Part shown: in pieces, positions 1 through 7,832 of the stretch
How positions within the stretch are numbered: the first letter of the stretch is position 1
Layout of the letters: every line of letters starts with the position of its first letter
Source: Clostridia bacterium
GTDB taxonomy: Bacteria > Bacillota > Clostridia > Christensenellales > Pumilibacteraceae
DNA: 46,037 bases
Reading direction: 5' to 3'
Assembly (NCBI GenBank): GCA_017623435.1
Contig: JAGAPD010000005.1
Span: 1 to 46,037, forward strand
Made by a program: the position numbers and the translations under genes
Notes under the pieces: generated by a model
Seen by the model: the letters and a program-made list of their open reading frames with translations, nothing else
Database searches by the model: none
Told to the model about the DNA's origin: nothing

Positions 1-63
1 ATCCCCGGTGAAAAGGAACTTATTGAAATGATGCGAGAAATCCAAAGTGCCAAAAGCGCTTAA
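1..63 (+). CDS. 3' end of an unidentified gene
   Basis: Frame 1 is open from the first base to a TAA at 61-63 and gives 20 C-terminal residues (IPGEKELIEMMREIQSAKSA). It reads as a helical, charged tail. This is too short to identify. The start and most of the gene lie outside the window. Confidence 0.55.
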   Translation: MPGEKELIEMMREIQSAKSA

Positions 64-70
64 ACAAAAA

Positions 71-112
71 CAAGAATACGGCATACCTCTTTCGAGATAT
101 ACCGTATTCTTG
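71..112 (-). terminator. Hairpin terminator for the convergent pair
   Basis: The arms CAAGAATACGG (71-81) and CCGTATTCTTG (102-112) pair perfectly, and the stem continues imperfectly toward a short loop. Read on the minus strand the stem is followed by TTTTTGTTT, as in an intrinsic terminator for the gene ending at 169. On the plus strand there is no T tract, so it probably serves the plus-strand gene less well. Confidence 0.65.
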
Positions 113-168
113 CAAAACTGTCCTTTAGGGCACGACCCTAAGCGTCTTGCTCTTTTTAATATTTTTAG

Positions 169-2493
169 TTAGATTTTTCTATGGCGAAGATACATTCTAA
201 TGAGAAGTAGTACGAGAAGAATAAAGGTTACTACCGCAACTACGATTGCCACGATTTGTACGACGGAAACGCTATTATATTTTAAGAATACCGTCTCGAC
301 GTAGCAGGTAAGCGTGCCTAATTCTTCGTCAAAATATTTGATTTGAGTCCATTTTTGCGAGGTGTCAAAGTTGCCGATAATCTCAACTTTGTCGCCCGTA
401 AACAGCATTTCTTCACCCAGTCTGACCATGCTTCCGTCGTCCGCTTGGATATACGCAGGCGCGTAAATAGAACCGTTATACGAGATGATTTCACCGTTGT
501 ATTGAGGGCGGATATCACCGGGGATAAAGTTGCGGATTGATACCGAATCAGAGGGGACGTACCCCGTCGTTCCGTCGCTGTGTTGCGCTCTGTACCATTC
601 GTTCCCGTCGATGGAAGAGTAAAGCGCGAAGGTCATAAGCGTAATATTTTCACCCACGGGGAGCGCCTTGATTTTCTCAGCGGATAGCGAGGGGAGGAAG
701 TACATGCTTACGCCCGACGCGTAAACCACGGCGGAGTTTTCAGGGGGCTGACGATAAACGTCGGGAGCGGACAAAGAGGACTTGAATAAATATCCGTAAG
801 TTAGTTCGCCCGTAAGGTTTTCAGTTGCGCAGTACGCAACGCCTGCGTGCGAAGGAATATCGTATTTAAGCACCAAAACTTTAGTGTTTTTGCTCACGCG
901 CATTACGGGAGCAGTCTCGTTAATTGCCGGGTAAAGATATCCGTCGTAAAGGAGCGTGCGCACGATACTTTCGCCGTCGTAAACTTCAGGCGTGGGGATA
1001 TAGTTAGGCGTGTCCGTGATGCCTACGCTTTCTCCCTCGTAAACTTCTACTTGGCTTACACGCTTGTGACAAACGAGCAAGTCGCCGTAACCGATATTCT
1101 CGCCAAGGGGAGTAGCCGTTTCGGTTTTTGATAAGAAGAGCGAGCAGGCGTCGGTAGAAAGTGAGAGCATTGTTTTAAGGTTGCCGTCGTATCTTACCAA
1201 ATTCGTGCTTCCACCGTCGTTAACCAGCGCGAATACCGCGCCCGACGCGTCTAAGCGAATATCAATAATATTGCCCGTAACGGCAAAAAGTAATTTGCCC
1301 TCGCCGTCAAAGGCTTGATTTTCTCTCGCGTAAACGAGCTTTGATGAGTAGTCGAAAGCGTCGACTTGCGTTTTTACCTTAGTTTTATCTTCACTAAGAA
1401 GATAAACCGTATCGCCAGAGAGTGCGTAAACGCTGTTGTCTGCGCTAATCGTGATAGCAGTGACCGTGTGGTCAAAATCGTAGCTTACGCTCGTTTCCGT
1501 AAGCTCGGGAGTAAAGCGCGTAACCTTGCTTGACGAGTGCGCGACGTAAATATAACCGTTATTGTCCACGCTTACGGCAAGCGGACGGGCAACGGGTAAA
1601 TACTTGGTAGAGCCTTTGCCCTTGGTTACGACCACTCTGTCGTTAAGATAATCCGCAACGAACAACTGACCAAGCCTTGCAACGGCGTCTACGGGATGAT
1701 TGTAAAAGCCCTCGTAATCAGACGCGCTCGCGCCCACGAGCGTGCAAGCGCCTTCGCTATCTATACGCTTAATTTCGCCTTGTTCAGTCACGATTACGAG
1801 ATCGCCACCAGTAGCGTAGGCGCACTCAACGAAGCTTGCGTCGTAATAAACGGTCGTGCCCTCGTTAGTTACGCGCACGATTTCGCCTTCACGCGTTAAT
1901 CCAAACAACTGATTTTGCGTTGCAACGAATTTTTTAGCGCGCACGAGCGGATAAACTATATTGCCCTTGCCGTCGTAAACGCTACTTCTAACGCCTTCGC
2001 TTACGCTATAGAAAACCGCGTTTTCCGTAGCGGTAACGCAGTCGATGCTTGCGTTTACGGGCAGGGCGGAAAGAATTTCACCACTTAAAGAATAGCTCCA
2101 CAAAACTTCGCCTTTTGCTACGAATAGCTTGTCGCTGGTTGCAGCGATATGCGTAGCGCCGGTAACGTCTGCGAATTTATAAAGATTGATTTTGTCGCTT
2201 ACGCTGAACGAGAAAACTTCGCCCTCGATAATTGCGTAGTTTTTGTCGCCGTTGCTGGTAATTTCGCTCGCGTTAAAGTTATAAGTCGTGCTTTGACCGT
2301 CCTTAATTACGAGCAAGCCACCTTCGTCCAAAACGAAATAGCCGTCTTCGCTTACCGCAACAGAGGTAGGCGAGCAAAGGGGACGAATTGCCACGGGCTC
2401 GTTAGTTTGACTCGCATAAGCAAAGCCTACGCCCGAGAAAAGCGTAGTTATCAGCATAAAACATATTGCAAAAATTAAAAATTTCTTCCGCAT
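169..2493 (-). CDS. Secreted, membrane-anchored beta-propeller/SH3-like protein
   Basis: 774-residue protein of unknown function. Residues 1-27 form a signal peptide (MRKKFLIFAICFML...). The body is rich in short beta-strand repeats of the type 'VAVSEDGYFVLDEGG' and 'FVADYLNDRVVV', like NHL or SMP-30 propellers. A region near residues 600-660 resembles a bacterial SH3 domain (VYASGVSMYFLPSLS... GYVPSDSV). A C-terminal hydrophobic helix (VVQIVAIVVAVVTFILLVLL) is followed by RMYLRHRKI, which would anchor the protein facing outside. An upstream in-frame ATG at 2520 is possible. I chose 2493 because AGGTGAT precedes it at good spacing and because the -10 hexamer of the likely promoter overlaps the upstream ATG. 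It stands alone and faces away from ppx. It may bind cell wall or sense envelope state, but no catalytic motif is visible. Confidence 0.8.
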   Translation of the reverse strand: MRKKFLIFAICFMLITTLFSGVGFAYASQTNEPVAIRPLCSPTSVAVSEDGYFVLDEGGLLVIKDGQSTTYNFNASEITSNGDKNYAIIEGEVFSFSVSDKINLYKFADVTGATHIAATSDKLFVAKGEVLWSYSLSGEILSALPVNASIDCVTATENAVFYSVSEGVRSSVYDGKGNIVYPLVRAKKFVATQNQLFGLTREGEIVRVTNEGTTVYYDASFVECAYATGGDLVIVTEQGEIKRIDSEGACTLVGASASDYEGFYNHPVDAVARLGQLFVADYLNDRVVVTKGKGSTKYLPVARPLAVSVDNNGYIYVAHSSSKVTRFTPELTETSVSYDFDHTVTAITISADNSVYALSGDTVYLLSEDKTKVKTQVDAFDYSSKLVYARENQAFDGEGKLLFAVTGNIIDIRLDASGAVFALVNDGGSTNLVRYDGNLKTMLSLSTDACSLFLSKTETATPLGENIGYGDLLVCHKRVSQVEVYEGESVGITDTPNYIPTPEVYDGESIVRTLLYDGYLYPAINETAPVMRVSKNTKVLVLKYDIPSHAGVAYCATENLTGELTYGYLFKSSLSAPDVYRQPPENSAVVYASGVSMYFLPSLSAEKIKALPVGENITLMTFALYSSIDGNEWYRAQHSDGTTGYVPSDSVSIRNFIPGDIRPQYNGEIISYNGSIYAPAYIQADDGSMVRLGEEMLFTGDKVEIIGNFDTSQKWTQIKYFDEELGTLTCYVETVFLKYNSVSVVQIVAIVVAVVTFILLVLLLIRMYLRHRKI

Positions 2494-2510
2494 AATATCA
2501 CCTATATATA

Positions 2511-2539
2511 ATTTTAACATAAGAAACGAAAAATGTAAA
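2511..2539 (-). promoter_or_regulatory. SigA promoter of the propeller/SH3 gene
   Basis: On the minus strand, TTTACA (2534-2539), a 17-nt spacer and TAAAAT (2511-2516) with an upstream TG (extended -10). The predicted leader is only about 10-15 nt, which supports the start codon at 2493. Confidence 0.65.
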
Positions 2540-2606
2540 CGGATAAAACGCTTTTGTCGCGCAATTTTTTAATTTTACCTCTCAAAAAGTTATCGCGCAA
2601 AAATAA

Positions 2607-2625
2607 TTTGTGCAACTTGCACAAA
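2607..2625. promoter_or_regulatory. 19-bp perfect palindrome, possible operator
   Basis: TTTGTGCAACTTGCACAAA is a perfect 9+1+9 dyad in the divergent intergenic region between the propeller gene and ppx. It lies about 70 bp upstream of both predicted promoter cores. It has no T tract, so a terminator role is unlikely. The cognate regulator is not in the window. Confidence 0.5.
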
Positions 2626-2687
2626 AAACAATGTAAACTATTATTCAAATTATTTTCTAAAAGGGTCTATGCAAGAGCGAAAAACTA

Positions 2688-2696
2688 TGATATAAT
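2688..2696 (+). promoter_or_regulatory. Extended -10 promoter of ppx-maf-mreB
   Basis: TGATATAAT is a consensus extended -10 (TGnTATAAT). The -35 position 17 nt upstream (TATGCA) is poor, as is usual for extended -10 promoters. It lies 40 nt before the ppx start. Confidence 0.6.
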
Positions 2697-2735
2697 AAGG
2701 AAGTAAAATAAAATCAGAAAACGGAGAATACGAAT

Positions 2736-4250
2736 TTGGAAAAAATAGCCGTAATTGACCTTGGAAGTAACAAGGTAAGAATTGTTTTTGCATACGTCGT
2801 GTCGGGAGGACACTTCGTAGTTTTTGACGAACTTAAAGAGAGCGTTAGACTGGGACAGGATATGGAAAGGGACGGATTTTTAAAGCCGTCGCGCGTGGCG
2901 CAGGCGGTTAAAACGCTTAAAATGTTCCGTAAGCTTTGCGACAGTCATAACGTAGACAAGGTTTACGCTTTCGCGACCAACGCGGTAAGAAGAGCGAAAA
3001 ACCAGAAGAGCTTTATCGAAGAAATCAACACCGTTTGTGGATTTAAGTTCAAGGTGCTTTCCGAAGAGGAAGAGGCAATGCACATCTACCACGGCGTAAT
3101 CAACTCGATGGATATACCTAAAGCAGTAATCGTGGACATCAGCGGCAGCAGTATCCAGCTTATCCATTACAATCGCCGTAACCTTCTCAACCGCGAGAAC
3201 TTGCCCTTTGGTACTATGACGCTCAACGATCTTTTCTCTGATCCGTCGCTTTCGCCCGAAGAGCAAGCAAAACAAATCGAAACGTACGTGTACGAGCAAC
3301 TTCAAAAGGTTACTTGGCTTAAAGAAATTGATCCCGACGTTCAACTCGTGGGCGTGGGCGGATCGTTCCGCAACCTTGCGCGCATTTTGAAGAGAATTAA
3401 GCGCTATCCGCTTGATATGGTTCACAACTACGTCGTAAGCCGTGACGACTTTGACAGCGTTTACGATATGGTAAAAGTGCTTGAACCCGAAAAGAGAGTT
3501 AAGATCAAGGGACTTAACGCAGACCGCGCTGATATTTTCGTTGCCGCGCTTGCGTCTATCAAAGGCTTCTTATCCGCAACCAACTTTGAGCAGTTCTCCG
3601 TATCGGGCGCAGGAATTCGCGAGGGCGTAATGTTTAATCACGCCGTTCCCACCACGATGGAAAAACCCATCAGCGACGTTTTGGGATACTCGGCAAACAC
3701 CCTTATGAACTACTACAACGTAAATATTCCTCACGCAGAGCACGTTTGCAACCTTGCAATCCAGCTTTACAAACAACTCCGCGTTCTTCATAAGCTTCCC
3801 CGTCAATACGTGAAAGTATTGCGTATCGCAGCGCTCCTTCACGACGCAGGCTCGAGAATTAAATTCTACGACCGTTACCGTCACAGCTTGTACTTTATTC
3901 TTAACTCTAACCTCTACGGCGTATCGCACCGTGACCTTATCCTTGCCGCTTTCGTAGCGCAGGGCACGAGAAGAGAAGAATTTTCTATGACCGAGTGGGC
4001 GAAGTTTAAGGACCTTCTTCGCGAAGAGGACCTTATCGCGGTTATGAGATTGGGCGTTATTTTGCGTATCGCGGAAAGCTTGGACAGAACGAATATGGGA
4101 CTCGTAAAAACGCTTAACTGCGACGTGCTTGGCGATAGCGTTATTATGAAGACCGAGGTTGAGGGCGACGCGTCGCTTGAAATTAAGGACGCTATGAACG
4201 CAGGCACGGAGTTTGCGCGTGCGTTCCGTAAAAACCTTGAAATTTTATGA
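2736..4250 (+). CDS. ppx: Exopolyphosphatase / pppGpp phosphohydrolase family (Ppx/GppA) with HD-like C-terminus
   Basis: 504 residues. The N-terminal actin-like fold starts IAVIDLGSNKVRIVFAY (phosphate-1 loop, residues 4-20), with the second conserved block VIVDISGSSIQLIHY near 132-147 and VGVGGSFRNLARI near 208-220. The C-terminal part (about 330-500) holds an HD-type motif, AALLHDAGSRI, as in long Ppx/GppA proteins. The family releases phosphate from polyphosphate or hydrolyses pppGpp, in the cytoplasm. The usual glycine-rich loop reads DISGSS rather than DIGGGS, which could weaken or alter activity. The start is TTG at 2736 with GGAG nine bases upstream. It is the first gene of an overlapping operon with maf and mreB, the latter linking it to envelope growth. 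The choice between polyphosphate and pppGpp as substrate cannot be made from sequence. Confidence 0.88.
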   Translation: MEKIAVIDLGSNKVRIVFAYVVSGGHFVVFDELKESVRLGQDMERDGFLKPSRVAQAVKTLKMFRKLCDSHNVDKVYAFATNAVRRAKNQKSFIEEINTVCGFKFKVLSEEEEAMHIYHGVINSMDIPKAVIVDISGSSIQLIHYNRRNLLNRENLPFGTMTLNDLFSDPSLSPEEQAKQIETYVYEQLQKVTWLKEIDPDVQLVGVGGSFRNLARILKRIKRYPLDMVHNYVVSRDDFDSVYDMVKVLEPEKRVKIKGLNADRADIFVAALASIKGFLSATNFEQFSVSGAGIREGVMFNHAVPTTMEKPISDVLGYSANTLMNYYNVNIPHAEHVCNLAIQLYKQLRVLHKLPRQYVKVLRIAALLHDAGSRIKFYDRYRHSLYFILNSNLYGVSHRDLILAAFVAQGTRREEFSMTEWAKFKDLLREEDLIAVMRLGVILRIAESLDRTNMGLVKTLNCDVLGDSVIMKTEVEGDASLEIKDAMNAGTEFARAFRKNLEIL

Positions 4251-4804
4251 GAGTAACGCTTGCGAGCGCATCTCCACGAAGAAAAGAACTGATAAAGAAA
4301 ATCCCCGACCTTGAAGTGGATATCGTCGTTTCGGGCGAGGAAGAAAACGTATGCGAGAGCGTGCCTGCGCTCCTTACTCAAAAGCTTGCGCTTGTGAAAG
4401 CGAAATCAGTTTTTGGCAAGGTGGGCGGAGTGGTTATAGGCGCGGATACGGTAGTTTGCGTGGACGGGCGCATTTTGGGTAAGCCCAAGACGGCGGACGA
4501 GGCGAGAAGTTTTTTTAGGCTATTATGCTCGCGCTCACACGAAGTCATTACGGGGCTTGCCGTTATCAGCGAAGAAAAAGTAGTGACCGACAGCGTGACC
4601 TCGTTCGTGACTTTTAACGATTACGACGAACGGGTTATTGAAAGATATATCGCATCAGGCTCGCCTTTTGACAAAGCGGGTGGCTACGGCGTGCAGGACG
4701 AGCTTTTTGCTCCTATGGTTAATGGAGTGGAGGGCGATCAGGACAACGTCATAGGGCTGCCTACAGTAAGGCTTGCCCAGATTTTGGAGGAAAATTTTAG
4801 GTAA
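4247..4804 (+). CDS. maf: Maf family nucleoside triphosphate pyrophosphatase
   Basis: 185 residues, the usual length for Maf. Visible motifs are ASASPRRKELI (residues 6-16, phosphate binding), GADTVV (about 66-71), GKPKTADEA, and GSPFDKAGGYGVQD near the C-terminus. Maf proteins hydrolyse dTTP, UTP or modified nucleotides to monophosphates, removing non-canonical nucleotides, and are linked to septum formation in Bacillus. The ATG overlaps the ppx stop (ATGA), so translation is probably coupled. In Firmicutes maf commonly precedes mreB, as here. Assignment to family is certain; the exact nucleotide preference is not. Confidence 0.93.
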   Translation: MRVTLASASPRRKELIKKIPDLEVDIVVSGEEENVCESVPALLTQKLALVKAKSVFGKVGGVVIGADTVVCVDGRILGKPKTADEARSFFRLLCSRSHEVITGLAVISEEKVVTDSVTSFVTFNDYDERVIERYIASGSPFDKAGGYGVQDELFAPMVNGVEGDQDNVIGLPTVRLAQILEENFR

Positions 4805-5817
4805 TGGCGACTATGAATATCGCAATTGAAATAGGCACGAGCCATACGTCCGTCTATCTTGAATCGGCGGGCGTAGTTTTGCGCGAGCCTACTGCCGTAG
4901 CGTACGTGGGCGACGGGGATAATAAATCCGTCGTTGCCGTGGGCGAAAGGGCTATGAGTATGATGGGCAAAACGCCCGACAAAACCACCGTCGTTTGTCC
5001 CGTCGTGGACGGCTATATCGTGGACGTTGACGCGTGCAAGGCAATGATGAGCGAGTATATTAAGCGCATTTTGCCCGTAAGCTATATTTTCTTCCCTAAA
5101 ATTAAAGCAATCCTCGTCACGCCTACTGGACTTACCGTTGACGAGCGAAAAGTGTACGAGGACGTAGTTTTGCAAGCAGGCGTTGCGGAAGTCACGCTCG
5201 TTGACAACGTAATAGCGACCGCGCTCGGATTTGACCTTCCTATCGCGTCGCCGGCTGGCGGATTCGTCGTAAATATCGGTGGCGGTATCACCGAAATCGC
5301 GCTTATCAGCGTTTGCGGAATTATTTCTGGATGCTCCGTCAACGTTGGCGGTAGTATGATGGACCGCGCGCTTATGGACTATTTGGTGGGTAAGTACGGA
5401 CTGAAAGTAGGTGGCTTGACCGCGCGTAGAATTCGTGAGGAAATAGGTACGCTTTATAACAACGACGTGTCCTATCTCGAGGTTAAAGGTATCAATATCA
5501 ATACGCTTACCCCCTCAACTCAATGCGTGTACGCTGAGGATACTTGCGCCGCGCTCCTTCCGTATTACGCGAGAATTGCCGACGCGATTCAGGGCGTAAC
5601 TAACCTCTGTCCGCCCGAGCTTTCTTCGTCCGTGCAGGGCTCAGGCGTGTTCGTTGCAGGTGGCTGCGCGAAAATTCCCGGGGTAGAGAAAGTGCTTGGC
5701 GAAATCCTTGAAATCCCCGTTACCGTTGCTGAAGAACCCGAACTCGTTTCCGTTTTAGGCGCTGGTAAGCTTATCGGTAACAAAGACCTTATAAAGCAAA
5801 TCCGCTCGCAACAATAA
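4804..5817 (+). CDS. mreB: Rod-shape-determining actin MreB/Mbl
   Basis: 337 residues, as expected for MreB. It has an actin-type ATPase fold: phosphate-1 loop IAIEIGTSHTSVYL (6-19), the proline-rich stretch EPTAVAYVGD, the second loop VVNIGGGITEIALIS (about 154-168) and the adenosine loop GVFVAGGCAKIPGVEKVL (about 281-298). MreB polymers at the inner membrane guide lateral wall synthesis. The start ATG shares its A with the maf stop (TAATG), with GGAGG at 4786-4790. An in-frame ATG at 4813 is a weaker alternative. mreC and mreD do not follow; a strong terminator does, so this may be an extra MreB/Mbl copy rather than the mreBCD one. Confidence 0.92.
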   Translation: MATMNIAIEIGTSHTSVYLESAGVVLREPTAVAYVGDGDNKSVVAVGERAMSMMGKTPDKTTVVCPVVDGYIVDVDACKAMMSEYIKRILPVSYIFFPKIKAILVTPTGLTVDERKVYEDVVLQAGVAEVTLVDNVIATALGFDLPIASPAGGFVVNIGGGITEIALISVCGIISGCSVNVGGSMMDRALMDYLVGKYGLKVGGLTARRIREEIGTLYNNDVSYLEVKGININTLTPSTQCVYAEDTCAALLPYYARIADAIQGVTNLCPPELSSSVQGSGVFVAGGCAKIPGVEKVLGEILEIPVTVAEEPELVSVLGAGKLIGNKDLIKQIRSQQ

Positions 5818-5835
5818 TTAAAAAATATCTAAAAT

Positions 5836-5872
5836 AAAGCCATACCGCAATAACTTGCCGTATGGCTTTTTC
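5836..5872 (+). terminator. Terminator of ppx-maf-mreB
   Basis: The arms AAAGCCATAC (5836-5845) and GTATGGCTTT (5860-5869) pair perfectly around an inner GCAA/TTGC stem and are followed by a T run. Confidence 0.85.
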
Positions 5873-5912
5873 ATTGTCTTTCAGCTTGAAATTTAAAATT
5901 CTTTTCACTCTC

Positions 5913-5955
5913 AAAAACAAAAACGGCATACCACGTGGTGCGCCGTTTTTTATTT
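5913..5955 (-). terminator. Bidirectional terminator
   Basis: CGGC-A-TACCAC (5924-5934) pairs with GTGGT-GC-GCCG (5935-5945), flanked by A-rich sequence on the left and T-rich on the right. It can therefore stop transcription on both strands. It lies 10 bp from the end of the minus-strand lipoprotein gene. Confidence 0.75.
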
Positions 5956-5964
5956 TATGAGATT

Positions 5965-7716
5965 TTATTGCTGTGAATTAAACCACTCGCCAAAGGTGTC
6001 GTTCCACCAAATTGAGTCGTATTTAGCGATAATTCCGTTAAAGAAATCTTTTGCACTAACGTGCGACGCGTTCGTTCCGCGCAAATCGTCCGCAACGCTA
6101 TTATAGGTTTTATCGGAAATATCCGCTTGGAAAAAGTCGTGGTAATTAAGCGCGCTTTGATTATCCTTAAAAAACTCGTTGGTCGACAATGGGTAAACGA
6201 CGTTTCCGCTTTCCTTTATGCTCCACAAGCTTTTACCGAAGTGCGTCATCTCGTTAATTTGCTCGTTCGTTAACTCGTAGTTAAGCGCTTTTGGTGCGTT
6301 GGTAGTGAGCGTGAATTCCACGAGCGATTCTTGCGTGTTGGCGAATTGAAGGAAAGTTTTTGCGAGGTCGAGTTCGCTTTTTGAGCAATTAGCGTTGATA
6401 AAGGCAATCGAATTGTGAGAATCGAGCAGGGTAAACGGCTCGCCGATTTGCTCCTTCGTGGCCTTAGGCAGGGGCATCATAGCAAAACGACGATTTTTCC
6501 TGCTAAATTCCTCACCGTATTGCGCTGAAATATCTCTAAACGCTTCCTTTGACTGATCTTCCCACCAAGAGTCGTCAACAATCATAGCAATAGGCGAAAC
6601 ATTTTCGGCATAAGAAAATAAGAAATCTTGTTGTGCCATTATGTGTGATTGAGTTTTATTAAAGTTTTTGTTATGATAGTAAGCCGTATTAGAAGAAAGT
6701 CTTTGATAAAAGTCAAGAGCGTAATATCTGCCTGCGGATTTTAGCATCTCGTATCCGTTTTCGTTAGTAATAGCGGTAGGCTCGTTAAACTCAATTTTGC
6801 CGTTTTCGTCAATGGACTTAATAAGATTTTTTGCCGTGCCGTCAAGCGAATAGTTAAGCATCATTTGTTCAGCGCCTTCGTAGTCGGTCGCAAGTGCTTG
6901 CAAAAGTTTTTGGATATAGTCGTTACGATATTCTCCTGTCCAGATAATAGGCGTAAACAGTGCGCTTTGGATATATTTGCAAAGAAGAAAAAATTCGTCG
7001 TAGGTTGCAGGCAGTCCGTCGTCGTAAGTGTTGGGTTTTCCGTCAGGGCCGTTGCTTTTTGCGTCGGTCTTATCGAAAATAAAGCAGTCGTTGCCGTTGT
7101 TTAAGTAGGTATTGTAAGGCGTGGTGTTTGCGTCTACGTTAGGATCAGCAGCAAAGTAAAAGCCTTTTTCTTCAAAAAGGTCCACGTCGTACGAAATACC
7201 GAAGTACGACGAATAGTGGGGGATAGCGTAATATTTGTTATTCGTTTTGAAAAATTCCTTTTGTTGAGGGGAAAGTTTATCCTCAATGGTTACCCCTTCT
7301 TCGCCGTACGCGCCAAGGTCTTCGGTCACTATATCCGTAATATTCGCCACAAGCCCGCTGTTTACGAAATCGTAGTAGCAAGATTCTTCAGTGAAAAACA
7401 CGTTATTGCGCGAGCCTTCTATGGTTTTTAAAATATCGTTGCCTTTGTTGTGTGAATTGTCAATGATAATTTGAACGCCCATTCTTCCACTTTCAAAAGA
7501 AACGTCCTTATATTCTTCTTCAAAACGGTCTGCTAATGCTATCAGCCATTCGTTGTCGTAGCCACGACTGTAATTTTGCACGTAAAGGTACGATTTGTAG
7601 TAGTGAGGACGAGGCGGAACGGGTGGGAGTTTTTCCCTGCATCCAACGAAAAGAGAACAATTAACGATAAGAATCAAAGATAACAAAGCGAGAAAAAATC
7701 TTTTACTTACTTTCAT
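5965..7716 (-). CDS. ABC-type sugar-binding lipoprotein, paralog 1
   Basis: 583 residues. The N-terminus is a lipoprotein signal (MKVSKRFFLALLSLILIVNC SLFVGC) with a plausible lipobox ending in Cys26, so it is likely lipid-anchored outside the membrane. The rest resembles the extracellular solute-binding protein family 1. Typical features are WLIALADRFEEEYKDV near the mature start, YYAIPHYSSYFGISYDVDLFEEKGF in the substrate lobe, and an acidic loop GPDGKPNTYDDGLPATYDEF that is common in clostridial oligosaccharide binders and may bind calcium. Family members deliver sugars to an ABC permease, but no permease or ATPase gene is adjacent. It has AAGGAGGG ahead of its ATG, its own promoter and its own terminator. 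The next gene is a close paralog. The ligand is unknown. Confidence 0.85.
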   Translation of the reverse strand: MKVSKRFFLALLSLILIVNCSLFVGCREKLPPVPPRPHYYKSYLYVQNYSRGYDNEWLIALADRFEEEYKDVSFESGRMGVQIIIDNSHNKGNDILKTIEGSRNNVFFTEESCYYDFVNSGLVANITDIVTEDLGAYGEEGVTIEDKLSPQQKEFFKTNNKYYAIPHYSSYFGISYDVDLFEEKGFYFAADPNVDANTTPYNTYLNNGNDCFIFDKTDAKSNGPDGKPNTYDDGLPATYDEFFLLCKYIQSALFTPIIWTGEYRNDYIQKLLQALATDYEGAEQMMLNYSLDGTAKNLIKSIDENGKIEFNEPTAITNENGYEMLKSAGRYYALDFYQRLSSNTAYYHNKNFNKTQSHIMAQQDFLFSYAENVSPIAMIVDDSWWEDQSKEAFRDISAQYGEEFSRKNRRFAMMPLPKATKEQIGEPFTLLDSHNSIAFINANCSKSELDLAKTFLQFANTQESLVEFTLTTNAPKALNYELTNEQINEMTHFGKSLWSIKESGNVVYPLSTNEFFKDNQSALNYHDFFQADISDKTYNSVADDLRGTNASHVSAKDFFNGIIAKYDSIWWNDTFGEWFNSQQ

Positions 7717-7747
7717 TATTACGCCCTCCTTATACGTTTATATAATA

Positions 7748-7776
7748 ATTGTACTACCGCGTATACGTCTTGTCAA
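7748..7776 (-). promoter_or_regulatory. SigA promoter of lipoprotein paralog 1
   Basis: On the minus strand, TTGACA (7771-7776), a 17-nt spacer and TACAAT (7748-7753). The -35 and the first bases of the spacer match the promoter of paralog 2. An imperfect dyad (GTACTAC..GTATAC, 7751-7766) overlaps spacer and -10. Confidence 0.85.
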
Positions 7777-7832
7777 TAATTTTGTAAAAAACCGTTTAGA
7801 TCTAATAAATCTGTGCGCGTGATTAGTTTGTA

